Shown piece by piece: positions 1 to 8,545 of a DNA stretch of 64,000 nt. The DNA lies in contig JADJLG010000001.1 of NCBI GenBank assembly GCA_016710235.1, forward strand, positions 795,501 to 859,500, in the 5' to 3' direction. The notes below the pieces were generated by a model. It ran no database searches. It saw nothing but the letters and a program-made list of their open reading frames with translations, and was not told the origin of the DNA. A program made the translations under genes and the position numbers. Origin of the DNA: Saprospiraceae bacterium. Its GTDB lineage: Bacteria; Bacteroidota; Bacteroidia; Chitinophagales; Saprospiraceae. How positions within the stretch are numbered: position 1 is the stretch's first letter; every line of letters starts with the position of its first letter.

Positions 1-1291
1 TAACATGGAGGCAGACTCATTGAATTGCTGTATATTGGGTGAGGATGTCCAGCAAGCCAGCCCGGATTTTGATGTTTTTATCAAAGAGGTACATCGTGAA
101 ATGACTGCCAAATGCGGCCAAAAGTGCACCGCAATCAGAAGAATAATCGTACCTGAGCAAATGGTTGGGCCGGTACACGCTGCACTTGAGAAACGATTGG
201 ATCAGACGCCGATAGGCAATCCAGTTCAGGCAGAAGTCAGGATGGGCGCATTGGCAGGAAAAACCCAACTCAAAGAGGTAATGGACCAATTGGAAAAATT
301 AAAACGAGGATCGTCCGTGATATATGATAAGGGAGCAAATACTCCAATTTTGGGAGCAGAACATTCAAAAGGTGCCTTCATGTCTCCCGTATTGCTGCTC
401 AATGAAAAACCACATATCCATTTGGAGTCTCATGAAATTGAAGCTTTCGGTCCTGTGAGTACCATTATGCCATATAGTGATATTCATGACGCCGTGAAGA
501 TATCAAAACTTGGGAAAGGATCCCTTGTAAGCTCTGTGATTACATCAGATCCGCAAATTGCCAAACGGTATGTTCTCGGAGCAGCAGCATATCACGGTAG
601 AATCCTTGTATTAAATGCCAGCTATGCTAAAGAAAGTACCGGGCATGGTTCGCCTATGCCATTACTTGTACATGGAGGTCCGGGGCGAGCTGGTGGAGGC
701 GAAGAAATGGGAGGTCTGCGAGGTGTAAAACACTATATGCAACGTACTGCGATTCAGGGATCTCCATCCATGTTGTCAGAGATCACTCAGGTGTACCAAG
801 CAGGTGCAAAAACGAGTGAATATGACAAGCACCTCTTTCAGATGTATTTTGACGAATTGAATATTGGAGATTCTATGCTCACTGCAAAACACACTGTAAC
901 TGAAGCGGACATTGTCAATTTTGCAAACATCAGCGGTGATCATTTTTATGCTCACACGGATGTGACCAGTTTAGACGGAACCATTTTTACTGGCAGGGTT
1001 GCTCACGGATATTATATATTGTCTAAGGCAGCGGGGCTATTTGTCGATGCCAGAAAAGGTCCTGTTTTGCTCAATTACGGCTTGGACGAATGCCGATTCA
1101 CAAAACCGGTTTACCCGGGCATGACCATAGGAGTAAGATTGACGGTCAAAGAGAAAACCGCCCAGGAAAAGAAAAACGATGATGACATCCCAAAAGGAAT
1201 TGTAAGATGGTTGGTTGAGGTAAGCGACGAAGCCGGAGAAATGGTGGCTTTAGCAACTATCTTGACTATGGTGAAACGCAAGGCAATTTGA
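1..1291 (+). CDS. paaZ: PaaZ, bifunctional oxepin-CoA hydrolase / aldehyde dehydrogenase, C-terminal part
   Basis: The frame is open from the left edge, so this is the 3' part of a longer gene (the whole family is about 680 residues). The visible protein starts inside the aldehyde dehydrogenase domain: the segment KCGQKCTAIRR holds the catalytic-cysteine region typical of PaaZ, followed by the rest of the dehydrogenase fold to about residue 270. The last 150 residues are a MaoC-like hotdog hydratase domain (FANISGDHFYAHTD, then the VAHGYYILS segment). In the known pathway PaaZ opens the oxepin ring of phenylacetyl-CoA intermediates and oxidises the resulting semialdehyde in the cytoplasm. No other paa gene is visible, so any operon lies to the left. 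Family assignment is firm; the true start cannot be seen. Confidence 0.93.
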   Translation, partial: NMEADSLNCCILGEDVQQASPDFDVFIKEVHREMTAKCGQKCTAIRRIIVPEQMVGPVHAALEKRLDQTPIGNPVQAEVRMGALAGKTQLKEVMDQLEKLKRGSSVIYDKGANTPILGAEHSKGAFMSPVLLLNEKPHIHLESHEIEAFGPVSTIMPYSDIHDAVKISKLGKGSLVSSVITSDPQIAKRYVLGAAAYHGRILVLNASYAKESTGHGSPMPLLVHGGPGRAGGGEEMGGLRGVKHYMQRTAIQGSPSMLSEITQVYQAGAKTSEYDKHLFQMYFDELNIGDSMLTAKHTVTEADIVNFANISGDHFYAHTDVTSLDGTIFTGRVAHGYYILSKAAGLFVDARKGPVLLNYGLDECRFTKPVYPGMTIGVRLTVKEKTAQEKKNDDDIPKGIVRWLVEVSDEAGEMVALATILTMVKRKAI

Positions 1292-1401
1292 ATTCTGCAC
1301 TTTAAGTGAGTGGAAGAAAAGGCCTTTAAGTCGTTCATTTTCACAATTGTGCCAAAATTGGGCTCTTTTTCAATGAGTTATAAAATTTTTTTCTAAAATA
1401 A

Positions 1402-1434
1402 TTTGGAAAATGTGATCCCTCTGAATTACATTTG
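1402..1434 (+). promoter_or_regulatory. Bacteroidota-type promoter of rplM
   Basis: TTTG at 1402-1405 and TACATTTG at 1427-1434 are 21 bases apart. This matches the phylum consensus TTTG-N19-21-TAnnTTTG. It lies 45 bases before the GTG start of rplM and would drive rplM-rpsI and probably rpsB-tsf. Confidence 0.75.
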
Positions 1435-1478
1435 CGTCCGCTTTTGAAAAAGCTATCGTTCAATCAAAAAATTAAATC

Positions 1479-1922
1479 GTGAATACATTAAGTTACAAAA
1501 CCGTACATGCGCGCAAAGAGGATATAGTGCGCAAATGGTATGTAGTCGATGCAGAAGGTGAGGTTGTAGGTCGTATGAGTTCGAAGATTGCTCATATACT
1601 GAGAGGAAAGCATAAAGTGAGCTACACCCCTCATGTGGATTGTGGGGACTACGTGATCGTCATCAATGCTGACAAGGTTAGATTTACAGGCAAAAAAATG
1701 ACTGATAAGATTTACTCTACTTATAGTGGATATCCTGGCGGTCAAAAATTGGCTACTCCTAGAGAAGTCATGCAGAAATTTCCTACAAGAGTCGTAGAAA
1801 ATGCGATCAAGAAGATGTTACCGAAGAATAAATTGGGTGACGCCATGTACAGAAAATTATTCGTTTACGCAGGACCAGAGCATCAACATGCTGCTCAAAA
1901 ACCTGAAACCATCAAATTTTAA
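1479..1922 (+). CDS. rplM: 50S ribosomal protein L13 (uL13)
   Basis: The 147-residue product (E. coli L13 has 142) is a large-subunit protein that binds 23S rRNA early in assembly. The sequence carries the family's landmarks in order: KWYVVDAEGEVVGRMSS near the N-terminus, then ILRGKHK, DYVIVINADKVRFTGKK, and the C-terminal MLPKN-LG-MYRKLFVYAG block. The start is GTG; it gives the expected N-terminus and lies 45 bases behind a good promoter. rpsI follows after 8 bases, the conserved L13-S9 pairing found in most bacteria, so the two are certainly cotranscribed. Confidence 0.97.
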   Translation: MNTLSYKTVHARKEDIVRKWYVVDAEGEVVGRMSSKIAHILRGKHKVSYTPHVDCGDYVIVINADKVRFTGKKMTDKIYSTYSGYPGGQKLATPREVMQKFPTRVVENAIKKMLPKNKLGDAMYRKLFVYAGPEHQHAAQKPETIKF

Positions 1923-1930
1923 ATCGATCT

Positions 1931-2332
1931 ATGGAAATCATTAATGCAGTCGGAAGACGTAAAGCAGCGATCGCCAGAGTTTATCTCAAGAAAGCCAGCG
2001 GAGCTGTAGAGATCAAAATAAACGGAAGGACTCTTGACGAATACTTCCCGATCAAAGACATCGCTCAGAAAGTATTGGATCCGATCCAAACCGCCAAAGA
2101 GGTGGATTCTACTGTAGATTACAGTATTCACGCTACACTCAATGGAGGTGGACTAAAAGGACAGGCTGAAGCATTGCGAATGGCTATTTCAAGAGCACTT
2201 TGCAAAGTCAATATTGATAACCGCAAGCCATTGAAAGACAAGAAATTCCTTACCAGAGATGCCAGAGAGGTGGAGCGGAAAAAATTCGGTTTGCGCAAAG
2301 CGAGAAGAAGTTCTCAGTTCAGCAAGCGTTAA
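1931..2332 (+). CDS. rpsI: 30S ribosomal protein S9 (uS9)
   Basis: This is the small-subunit head protein S9, 133 residues long. It begins with the family signature VGRRKAAIARVYLK, includes LNGGGLKGQAEALRMAI in the middle, and ends in the invariant basic tail that finishes with SKR, which reaches the P-site tRNA in the ribosome. It sits 8 bases behind rplM and 42 bases before rpsB, so all four translation genes to 3968 form one plausible operon. Nothing is unusual about length or composition. Confidence 0.97.
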   Translation: MEIINAVGRRKAAIARVYLKKASGAVEIKINGRTLDEYFPIKDIAQKVLDPIQTAKEVDSTVDYSIHATLNGGGLKGQAEALRMAISRALCKVNIDNRKPLKDKKFLTRDAREVERKKFGLRKARRSSQFSKR

Positions 2333-2374
2333 TCCGGTACATTATTTTATTCATTGTATTATCAAATTTGAAAA

Positions 2375-3097
2375 ATGGAAAAACCTACATATAATCAAAT
2401 GTTGGAAGCGGGTGTACACTTTGGTCATCTGCGCAAAAAGTGGAATCCCAAAATGCGTCCTTACATTTTTAAGGAGCATAAAGGTGTACATCTTATCGAC
2501 CTAAACAGGACTTCAGACTGTGTAGAAAAAGCTGCTCTTGCGATGAAGCAAATAGCAAAGTCCGGTAAGAAAATCATGTTTGTTGCTACAAAGAAACAAG
2601 CTCGAGACATTGTTTCGCAAGCAGCAACCAGTGTAAATATGCCTTATGTCGTAGATAGGTGGTTGGGAGGAATGATGACCAACTTTTCTACGATCCGAAA
2701 GTCTGTCAAAAAGTTGAACAATATTGACAGAATGTTGACTGATGCCAACATTACCAATATCACGAAGAAAGAAAGATTGACGCTTACTCGTGAGCGCAAC
2801 AAAATGGAGCGTGTACTCGGTGGTGTGGCTAATTTGAACAGATTGCCGGCAGCAGTTTTTATCGTAGATATCCTTCATGAACATCTCGCTCTTGAGGAAG
2901 CCCAAAAGCTAGGAATTCGCACCTTTGCTATGGTAGATACTAACTCTGATCCTAACAAAGTGGATTTTCCTATCCCTGCTAATGATGACTCTTCCAAATC
3001 CATTGCTTTGATTACAAAGTACATGACTGAAGCAATCAAATCCGGACTTTCAGAGAAGAGTGAAGAAATGGCTAACAAAGAAGCAGAGCAAGCTTAA
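2375..3097 (+). CDS. rpsB: 30S ribosomal protein S2 (uS2)
   Basis: The 240-residue protein is the usual length for S2. Characteristic stretches are MLEAGVHFGHLRKKWNPKM at the N-terminus, the RWLGGMMTNF block near residues 95-105, and DTNSDPNKVDFPIPANDD near the C-terminus. S2 is one of the last proteins to join the 30S subunit and is needed for binding S1. It is followed after 34 bases by tsf, the near-universal rpsB-tsf pair. The C-terminal tail is rich in Glu and Lys, as is common in this phylum. Confidence 0.97.
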   Translation: MEKPTYNQMLEAGVHFGHLRKKWNPKMRPYIFKEHKGVHLIDLNRTSDCVEKAALAMKQIAKSGKKIMFVATKKQARDIVSQAATSVNMPYVVDRWLGGMMTNFSTIRKSVKKLNNIDRMLTDANITNITKKERLTLTRERNKMERVLGGVANLNRLPAAVFIVDILHEHLALEEAQKLGIRTFAMVDTNSDPNKVDFPIPANDDSSKSIALITKYMTEAIKSGLSEKSEEMANKEAEQA

Positions 3098-3131
3098 ACA
3101 AATTATTTTACACTGATCTAAAACTAATAAA

Positions 3132-3968
3132 ATGAGTTACGTAATTTCTGCAAGTGATGTAAAAAATCTGCGCGATGCTACAGGCGCAGGTATGATGGAC
3201 TGCAAAGCAGCTCTAGCCGAAGCAGAAGGCGACTTTGAAAAAGCAATAGAAGTATTGCGCAAAAAAGGACAAAAACTCTCTGTGAAAAGAGCAGAGCGCG
3301 ATGCCAAAGAAGGTGTAGTAATCGCTATGGTAAGTGATGACAAAACCAAAGGTATTGTCGTGAAGTTGGCCTCAGAGACAGACTTTGTTTCAAAAAATGA
3401 AGACTTTATCAATACTACAAAAAAAATTGCTTCAATTGCACTAAATCATTTTCCGGCAAATTTAGAAGCACTACTTAATTTATCTTACGAAGGGAATACA
3501 AGCATAGGAGAAAAAGTTACTGATCTTGTAGCTGCCATCGGTGAGAAAATTGAGTTGACCAATTACGAGCGAATTGAAGCGCCGCAAGTAGAATACTACA
3601 TCCATATGGGCAATAAAGCTGGAGTTCTGGTTGGCTTGAATAAATCAGGAGATCAATTTTCCAGCGCAGGAAAAGACGTTGCCATGCAGGTAGCTGCTAT
3701 GAAACCCGTAGCTTTGGATAAATCCGATGTTGATGCTCATACTATTGAAAAAGAAATTGAGATTGGAAAAGAACAAGCAAGAGCTGAAGGAAAACCTGAA
3801 GCAATGCTTGAAAAAATCGCTTTAGGAAAATTGGAAAAATTCTACAAAGAATCTACTTTGCTTAATCAACAATTTGTGAAAGATGGCGGACAAACCATCT
3901 CAAGCTATTTGAAATCAGTGGACAAGGATTTGTCAGTTATCGGTTTCAAACATGTTATGCTTGGTTAA
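3132..3968 (+). CDS. tsf: Elongation factor Ts
   Basis: EF-Ts is the guanine-nucleotide exchange factor for EF-Tu. The 278-residue product shows the N-terminal UBA-like module with LRDATGAGMMDCKAAL (residues 13-28) and the core motif SETDFVSKNEDF near residues 80-92, which contains the TDF triplet that contacts EF-Tu. It ends the translation operon and is followed within 60 bases by a strong rho-independent terminator. In many bacteria pyrH follows tsf directly; here pyrH lies 3.3 kb away with opposite-strand genes between. Confidence 0.97.
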   Translation: MSYVISASDVKNLRDATGAGMMDCKAALAEAEGDFEKAIEVLRKKGQKLSVKRAERDAKEGVVIAMVSDDKTKGIVVKLASETDFVSKNEDFINTTKKIASIALNHFPANLEALLNLSYEGNTSIGEKVTDLVAAIGEKIELTNYERIEAPQVEYYIHMGNKAGVLVGLNKSGDQFSSAGKDVAMQVAAMKPVALDKSDVDAHTIEKEIEIGKEQARAEGKPEAMLEKIALGKLEKFYKESTLLNQQFVKDGGQTISSYLKSVDKDLSVIGFKHVMLG

Positions 3969-4027
3969 GAAACGTAGAGATCACGCTGTTTTGATTTAAA
4001 CAGAGATTAATTTTTTATATCAGAATA

Positions 4028-4059
4028 AAAAAAGGGCTAAATTAATTTAGCCCTTTTTT
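4028..4059 (+). terminator. Rho-independent terminator of the rplM-tsf operon
   Basis: A perfect 20-base palindrome occupies 4034-4053 (GGGCTAAATT and its reverse complement), preceded by seven A and followed by six T. The A and T runs extend the stem and make it work on both strands, but the minus-strand genes begin beyond it. Confidence 0.88.
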
Positions 4060-4199
4060 ACTTTGTATTTTACTTCCCTTAAGCAGTCAAATCTTTGATG
4101 AGAGTACAGACTCTTTTATCGCATTCTTATTTTAGCCAAATTTTGTAGCTAAAATTCTATGCCGAATCAAATGATTTACAAACTCAAAGAAACAACAGT

Positions 4200-4706
4200 T
4201 TAAAATTGCACATCTCCTTTTAAAGTAACCCTTTCACCGATTCCTTCAAGAGCAGCAGAAAGGTCAAAATTATAGAGCTTTGAACCTTTATCCACAACTT
4301 TTATGGTACCTGAATCCAAATTTAAGCTACTTTGGCTTATAGGGTTAACAGCCTGTGTCACGTACGACCCGCTAAATTCTTGAATATCAGCTGAGACATA
4401 GTCATAAATAGGATAAGTCCCATTAAGCTTGGTACCTGAAGGTATGACGATATTGAGACTAAAAGTAGTTTGTTTATTACAATCGCTACTCAGGCATGAA
4501 ATACTCATGGCGTATCTATCATAACCCGCTAATGAGTTAAGTAAAAAGCGTGCTACCGATAGCTTAGATAAAGTCCCATTTAACGTAATACTTTGAGACA
4601 ATACAGGAAAATTAGAACAGTCTTGACTGGAGTCGCTATCCTTACTGCAACTCAGCGTTATTGAGATGAGCAGGACAAGTCCAGATAAAAAATGAATTTG
4701 TTTCAT
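4200..4706 (-). CDS. Hypothetical lipoprotein
   Basis: The 168-residue product has a signal peptide with a lipobox ending in LSCS, so Cys20 would be lipidated after cleavage. A Ser/Asp-rich linker follows, then a beta-rich region with repeated Ser/Thr/Gly patterns that suggests a small beta-sandwich. I recognise no named family. Its promoter must lie in the 207-base gap to the right, which also holds an AT-rich palindrome. It is likely anchored in the outer membrane or periplasm, as most Bacteroidota lipoproteins are, but function cannot be given. Confidence 0.75.
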   Translation of the reverse strand: MKQIHFLSGLVLLISITLSCSKDSDSSQDCSNFPVLSQSITLNGTLSKLSVARFLLNSLAGYDRYAMSISCLSSDCNKQTTFSLNIVIPSGTKLNGTYPIYDYVSADIQEFSGSYVTQAVNPISQSSLNLDSGTIKVVDKGSKLYNFDLSAALEGIGERVTLKGDVQF

Positions 4707-4791
4707 ATGTTGATTTAATTTGATTACAAATAAAGGTTGCGCTTGACTATAGCGAAATGGGGGAACAAATATAAATAAAATTCTTAATATA

Positions 4792-4819
4792 TTAAATAAT
4801 ATTATAATATATTATTTAA
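4792..4819. repeat. AT-only inverted repeat
   Basis: TTAAATAAT at 4792-4800 is the reverse complement of ATTATTTAA at 4811-4819, with a 10-base centre that is itself nearly palindromic. It lies between two minus-strand genes. It may be a weak transcription end for the gene at 4914-5234 or simply AT-rich sequence. Confidence 0.4.
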
Positions 4820-4913
4820 TTCTCAACTTTATACAGCCCGAAAACCAATCTATTGTGCACCATCAAAAACTTCCGGCACTAAACTTAAATAAAGTGTTGG
4901 TATTATTAGCTTC

Positions 4914-5234
4914 TCATTCAGACATAAAATGTCCAAACATGTCCATTAACACCCCCACAAAAGAAACACTTACCCCAAAAATGAACAATGCCAAAGTCTT
5001 ACGGTAATACTGCTCCGAATTGTCCTTGGGATAATCTAAAGAAAGCATTCTATACAAAGTGTAAATCAAACTCAAAATACCCAATAAGATACACAGCCCA
5101 ATAAAATAGGACATAGTCTCGCTAGTCTCACTTTCAGTTTTCACAAAAGTGGAAGAAAAATTGAGTAAAAATCCCAGGATTATGCCGGTGGCAGTAACCA
5201 TTGGTTGTCTAAATGAAGGTATCTTGTCTTCCAT
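4914..5234 (-). CDS. Small integral membrane protein, unknown function
   Basis: The 106-residue protein has three predicted membrane segments: about residues 13-30 (TATGIILGFLLNFSS), 42-62 (MSYFIGLCILLGILSLIY) and 83-102 (LALFIFGVSVSFVGVLMDMF). A short polar stretch with a Tyr- and Lys-rich loop separates the last two. The start codon sits one base after the stop codon of the amine-oxidase-like gene upstream on the same strand, so the two are probably cotranscribed. I do not recognise the family. Confidence 0.75.
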   Translation of the reverse strand: MEDKIPSFRQPMVTATGIILGFLLNFSSTFVKTESETSETMSYFIGLCILLGILSLIYTLYRMLSLDYPKDNSEQYYRKTLALFIFGVSVSFVGVLMDMFGHFMSE

Positions 5235-5235
5235 C

Positions 5236-6597
5236 TTAGAGTAGTGCTATAATTTTGTCCGCTTCTCTGATCCCACTCAGGTAAGCTCCATGTACAGTCG
5301 AGAAATAATCTACTTCTGTATGCTCTCCAGCAAAAAAAAGCTTGTCATCAACTTCTTCAGCCATATCCTCAAAATAACTCATTTTCGTTTCCACCGCAGT
5401 GTATGAATATGAGCCGCAGGCATTTGGATTGCCTGACCATTTGGTGCGCAACATTTGAGTCGGATCAGGTACTGCACTACCATACATATCGCGAAGATGA
5501 GTCATAATCTGTGAGGTCACCTCCTGATCCGTCATCTTCTCGGTCAAGCGGCCATATTCAGCATAAGCAAAGGTCATCAATGCATGTGAACCGGGATGGA
5601 ACTTGTTCACGTTGACAAAATAATTGAATTTGTCCCTCACATCCGGTGTATAAGAAATGTATTGAACATCGTCCCAAAAAGTGCGTTCCCATGTGAGCAA
5701 GAACTTATTGACGCAATTCATACCAATCTTATCTATTGCCGTTTGCTTGACAGAAGAAAGAGAGGGATTAAACTCTATCGATTTTGATTTGAGAACGCCC
5801 AAGGGAACCGTTACGATCACAAAATCAGCCTCGGATATTGCTGAATTGTGCGTTACCTTAATTTTCCCATTGTTGTAATCAATTTTGGACACTCTTTGAT
5901 TCAGTCTGAGGTCGATGTCCTTTGCCAAGTAAAGAGCAATTCTATCATAACCATTTGTAGAGATTTTTTCTACACCTCCAAACACTTCTCCTTCATCATA
6001 TAATAATGACGATAATTTATCGAGATCACCAGTATCAAATGTCAGATAAGTGCTCAAGAAAAATTTCCACAATCTGTCTTGATATCGAGCCGGATAAATA
6101 TTTTGAAATACAGCTTCAAAACTTTGATTTGTGTTTCCGCTTTTTACCAAATCTTCCAACATTTGATAATACTCTTCTTCCACATCATCATACTCCGAGG
6201 CATTTCTTTTTAACCCGCCTAGATCAAAGCTTATCCTACTTTCATCTATGGTCTCAAAAGTGGTCATCCCTGACTGCTGTGCTAGGTTGGTGATGGGATT
6301 GCCATTGATGCCATGTATCCAGCTTGCCCCCTCGTCAAATGCTATACCAAGGCTTCTATCAGTTCTTAATCTTCCTCCAACTTTATCCTGTGATTCTAAG
6401 ACAGTGACGTTTACTCCTCTTTCCTTTAACTTTTTGGCAGCAGCCAAACCCGAAATTCCTGCTCCGATAACAATTACTGTTTTGTCTGTGACAATCAAAT
6501 CTTCACTGCTTTTGCAAGCATTCAATAAGAGGGATGGTGCGAAAAAGATTGCGGGTAATCCAGTGACATTCTTCTTTAAAAACTTCCTTCTTTTCAT
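5236..6597 (-). CDS. Flavin-containing amine oxidase family protein, exported
   Basis: From the ATG at 6597 the protein has 453 residues. It starts MKRRKFLKK, a twin-arginine-like signal, followed by a hydrophobic stretch ending in LLNAC, so a Tat-exported lipoprotein is plausible. The mature part begins with an FAD-binding Rossmann motif (VIVIGAGISGLAAAKK) and the GGR signature (KVGGRLRTD). Further landmarks are GASWIHG, VTVPLGVLKS, and the C-terminal FAD segment LFFAGEHTEVDYFSTVHGAY. These define the monoamine/polyamine oxidase family; substrate is unknown. A TTG at 6609 would give a longer form, but the ATG starts exactly at the twin-arginine signal. Confidence 0.88.
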   Translation of the reverse strand: MKRRKFLKKNVTGLPAIFFAPSLLLNACKSSEDLIVTDKTVIVIGAGISGLAAAKKLKERGVNVTVLESQDKVGGRLRTDRSLGIAFDEGASWIHGINGNPITNLAQQSGMTTFETIDESRISFDLGGLKRNASEYDDVEEEYYQMLEDLVKSGNTNQSFEAVFQNIYPARYQDRLWKFFLSTYLTFDTGDLDKLSSLLYDEGEVFGGVEKISTNGYDRIALYLAKDIDLRLNQRVSKIDYNNGKIKVTHNSAISEADFVIVTVPLGVLKSKSIEFNPSLSSVKQTAIDKIGMNCVNKFLLTWERTFWDDVQYISYTPDVRDKFNYFVNVNKFHPGSHALMTFAYAEYGRLTEKMTDQEVTSQIMTHLRDMYGSAVPDPTQMLRTKWSGNPNACGSYSYTAVETKMSYFEDMAEEVDDKLFFAGEHTEVDYFSTVHGAYLSGIREADKIIALL

Positions 6598-7257
6598 AAA
6601 CAACGGCAAATAAATATTCCAATTTTAGGGCACAAATGTAGATATATAAATGAACTTCTCAGGAAGGTCCTGAGCAAATAGATTTTTGATTGGGCTCACT
6701 ATAATGCACAATATAAAATTAATTTATTGCCAAATTTTTTCATGCCTATCAGTCATTCTCTGAAAAAAATAGTACAGCAAGCACCTCAGTATAATTGTCC
6801 TGCGTAGATTAAAATAAAATATTTTGATGCATGGATGTTTGGCTTACTTAAAATGTCTCCAAGATCCATAATTTATCTACTACAAAAAATAACTTGTCAA
6901 GAGGACAGGATAACCTCCAGACTTCTCGCCTCCCGTGCGGTTTCAATTCTAGTTTGTGCGAGTCCAAATAGATCCAATTTAGACATTAGGCGCTTGGAAC
7001 GACCTATTGAATCTTGTGTTTTCATATTGTGTATTGAATTTGGTCTCCAAGGAATTGGTCTTTTAAGGAATGATTCAAGTTCTTTGGTGTGGTCTGACAA
7101 AATAATTTTTAAAAATATTTTTTCCTTGAATCGCCCTGCCTGCTTGAAGTCGCTTGTCGTATTCTATAGCAGAAAACTTGTATGGGCACATTGCCGTCTG
7201 TTTTATATGTAGATTTGCAGACAGGACAATAATGTCATTCCCATCTATTTACCAATT
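6598..7257. other. 660 bases without a convincing gene
   Basis: Only short overlapping frames of low quality occur here on both strands. A degenerate minus-strand frame around 6840-7100 looks faintly protein-like, but I recognise nothing in it. TAGATTTG at 7210-7217 fits the TAnnTTTG promoter box and lies 41 bases before pyrH, though no well-spaced -33 TTG accompanies it. Confidence 0.5.
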
Positions 7258-7971
7258 ATGGCTTTCATCTACAAACGCATTTTACTAAAACTAAGTGGCG
7301 AGTCACTGATGGGTACTCAACAGTTTGGTATTGATCCGACTATGCTTAGATATTATGCGGACCAGATTCATTCTTTGTCTTCAGAGGGTGTTCAAATCGC
7401 AGTAGTCATTGGAGGGGGCAACATATTCAGAGGACTGGATGATCACAACAGTGGTGTGGAGAGGGTTCAGGGAGACTACATGGGCATGTTGGCTACTTGT
7501 ATCAACGGCATGGCTTTACAAAGCGCTCTTGAGTCAAAAGGAGTCTATACAAGGCTAATTTCTGCTATTGAGATGAGACAAATTGCTGAACCTTATATCA
7601 GGAGGAGGTGTATCCGACACCTAGAAAAAAACCGAGTGGTCATTTTCTCAGCAGGAACCGGAAATCCATATTTCACCACTGACTCAGCTGCTTCACTACG
7701 TGCCAGCGAGATTGGTGCAGAAGTGATTTTGAAAGGGACAAGAGTGAACGGAATTTATTCTGCAGATCCGGAAAAAAATAAGGATGCCATTCTCTATGAC
7801 AAGCTCAGTTTTGATGATGTCATCCGAAAGAATTTGAAAGTGATGGATATGACGGCATTTACCATGTGTCAAGAAAACAATATGCCGATTGTAGTATTTG
7901 ACGTCAACCAACCAGACAATTTGTTGCGTCTGATGAAAGGCGAAAAGATTGGTACATTAGTGAGCAACTAA
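7258..7971 (+). CDS. pyrH: UMP kinase
   Basis: UMP kinase phosphorylates UMP to UDP in pyrimidine synthesis and belongs to the amino-acid-kinase fold. The 237-residue product shows the N-terminal lysine motif RILLKLSGESLMG, the glycine loop VIGGGNIFRG, the GTGNPYFTTDSAASLRA nucleotide-binding block, and the ADP-site stretch VNGIYSADPEKN. The gene stands alone on the plus strand and converges on the thioredoxin-like gene with only 10 bases between. It is normally next to tsf and frr; here three minus-strand genes separate it from tsf. Confidence 0.96.
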   Translation: MAFIYKRILLKLSGESLMGTQQFGIDPTMLRYYADQIHSLSSEGVQIAVVIGGGNIFRGLDDHNSGVERVQGDYMGMLATCINGMALQSALESKGVYTRLISAIEMRQIAEPYIRRRCIRHLEKNRVVIFSAGTGNPYFTTDSAASLRASEIGAEVILKGTRVNGIYSADPEKNKDAILYDKLSFDDVIRKNLKVMDMTAFTMCQENNMPIVVFDVNQPDNLLRLMKGEKIGTLVSN

Positions 7972-7981
7972 ACAGAAAATC

Positions 7982-8545
7982 TCAGGTTTTTTTCCATTTT
8001 ATATTGCATCCGGCACTAGGATATTGTATTTCCGAGATTTGTTTCCTTTCCAAGAGTTGATTCAGGGCCAAACGCAAATCCTTTCCGTCAACCGGAATGT
8101 CGTTACCCGGACGAGATGAATCCAATCTGCCTCGATACACCAATTTGTGGTCACTATCAAAAACGTATATATCAGGAGTACAAGCTGCTTGGTATGCTTT
8201 AGCAACTTCCTGTGTCTCATCGAACAGATAAGGAAACGGGAGTTGGTAGTGCGCAGTAAATTCAATCATTTTTTCCGGAGAATCTGCCGGATATGACTCA
8301 ATATCATTTGAATTGATTCCAATAAATGCTACGCCCTTTTTCTGAAATTCATGCGCTATTTGAACGATTTCTTCAATGACATGAATTACGTAAGGGCAAT
8401 GGTTGCAAATAAACATCACTACCACTGGCACTTTTTGCACACATTCCGGAAAATCTAAAACATTATTGTCTTCCATTGGAAAGGGCAGATGAAAAGTTGG
8501 GGCCGTCGTGCCCAGAGCAAGCATATTAGAATCCGTCAGGGACAT
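7982..8545 (-). CDS. Thioredoxin-fold peroxiredoxin-like protein
   Basis: The 187-residue protein has the AhpC/TSA-thioredoxin fold: an N-terminal APTFHLPFP strand-loop, then VVVMFICNHCPYVIHVIEE, where the CxxC redox pair is CNHC. Downstream are GINSNDIESYPADSPEKM and the cis-proline region CTPDIYVFDSDHKLVYRGRLD. This CNHCPYV subfamily is widespread and usually annotated only as a thioredoxin family protein. No signal peptide is seen, so it is cytoplasmic. Its start overlaps the end of the M15 peptidase gene by 20 bases, which implies translational coupling at the end of the minus-strand gene series. Confidence 0.87.
   Translation of the reverse strand: MSLTDSNMLALGTTAPTFHLPFPMEDNNVLDFPECVQKVPVVVMFICNHCPYVIHVIEEIVQIAHEFQKKGVAFIGINSNDIESYPADSPEKMIEFTAHYQLPFPYLFDETQEVAKAYQAACTPDIYVFDSDHKLVYRGRLDSSRPGNDIPVDGKDLRLALNQLLERKQISEIQYPSAGCNIKWKKT

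Noticed and set aside
6835..7212. 125-codon plus-strand frame before pyrH
   Set aside because: Low-quality composition, no recognisable motif, opposed by an equally weak frame on the other strand, and it covers the probable pyrH promoter.
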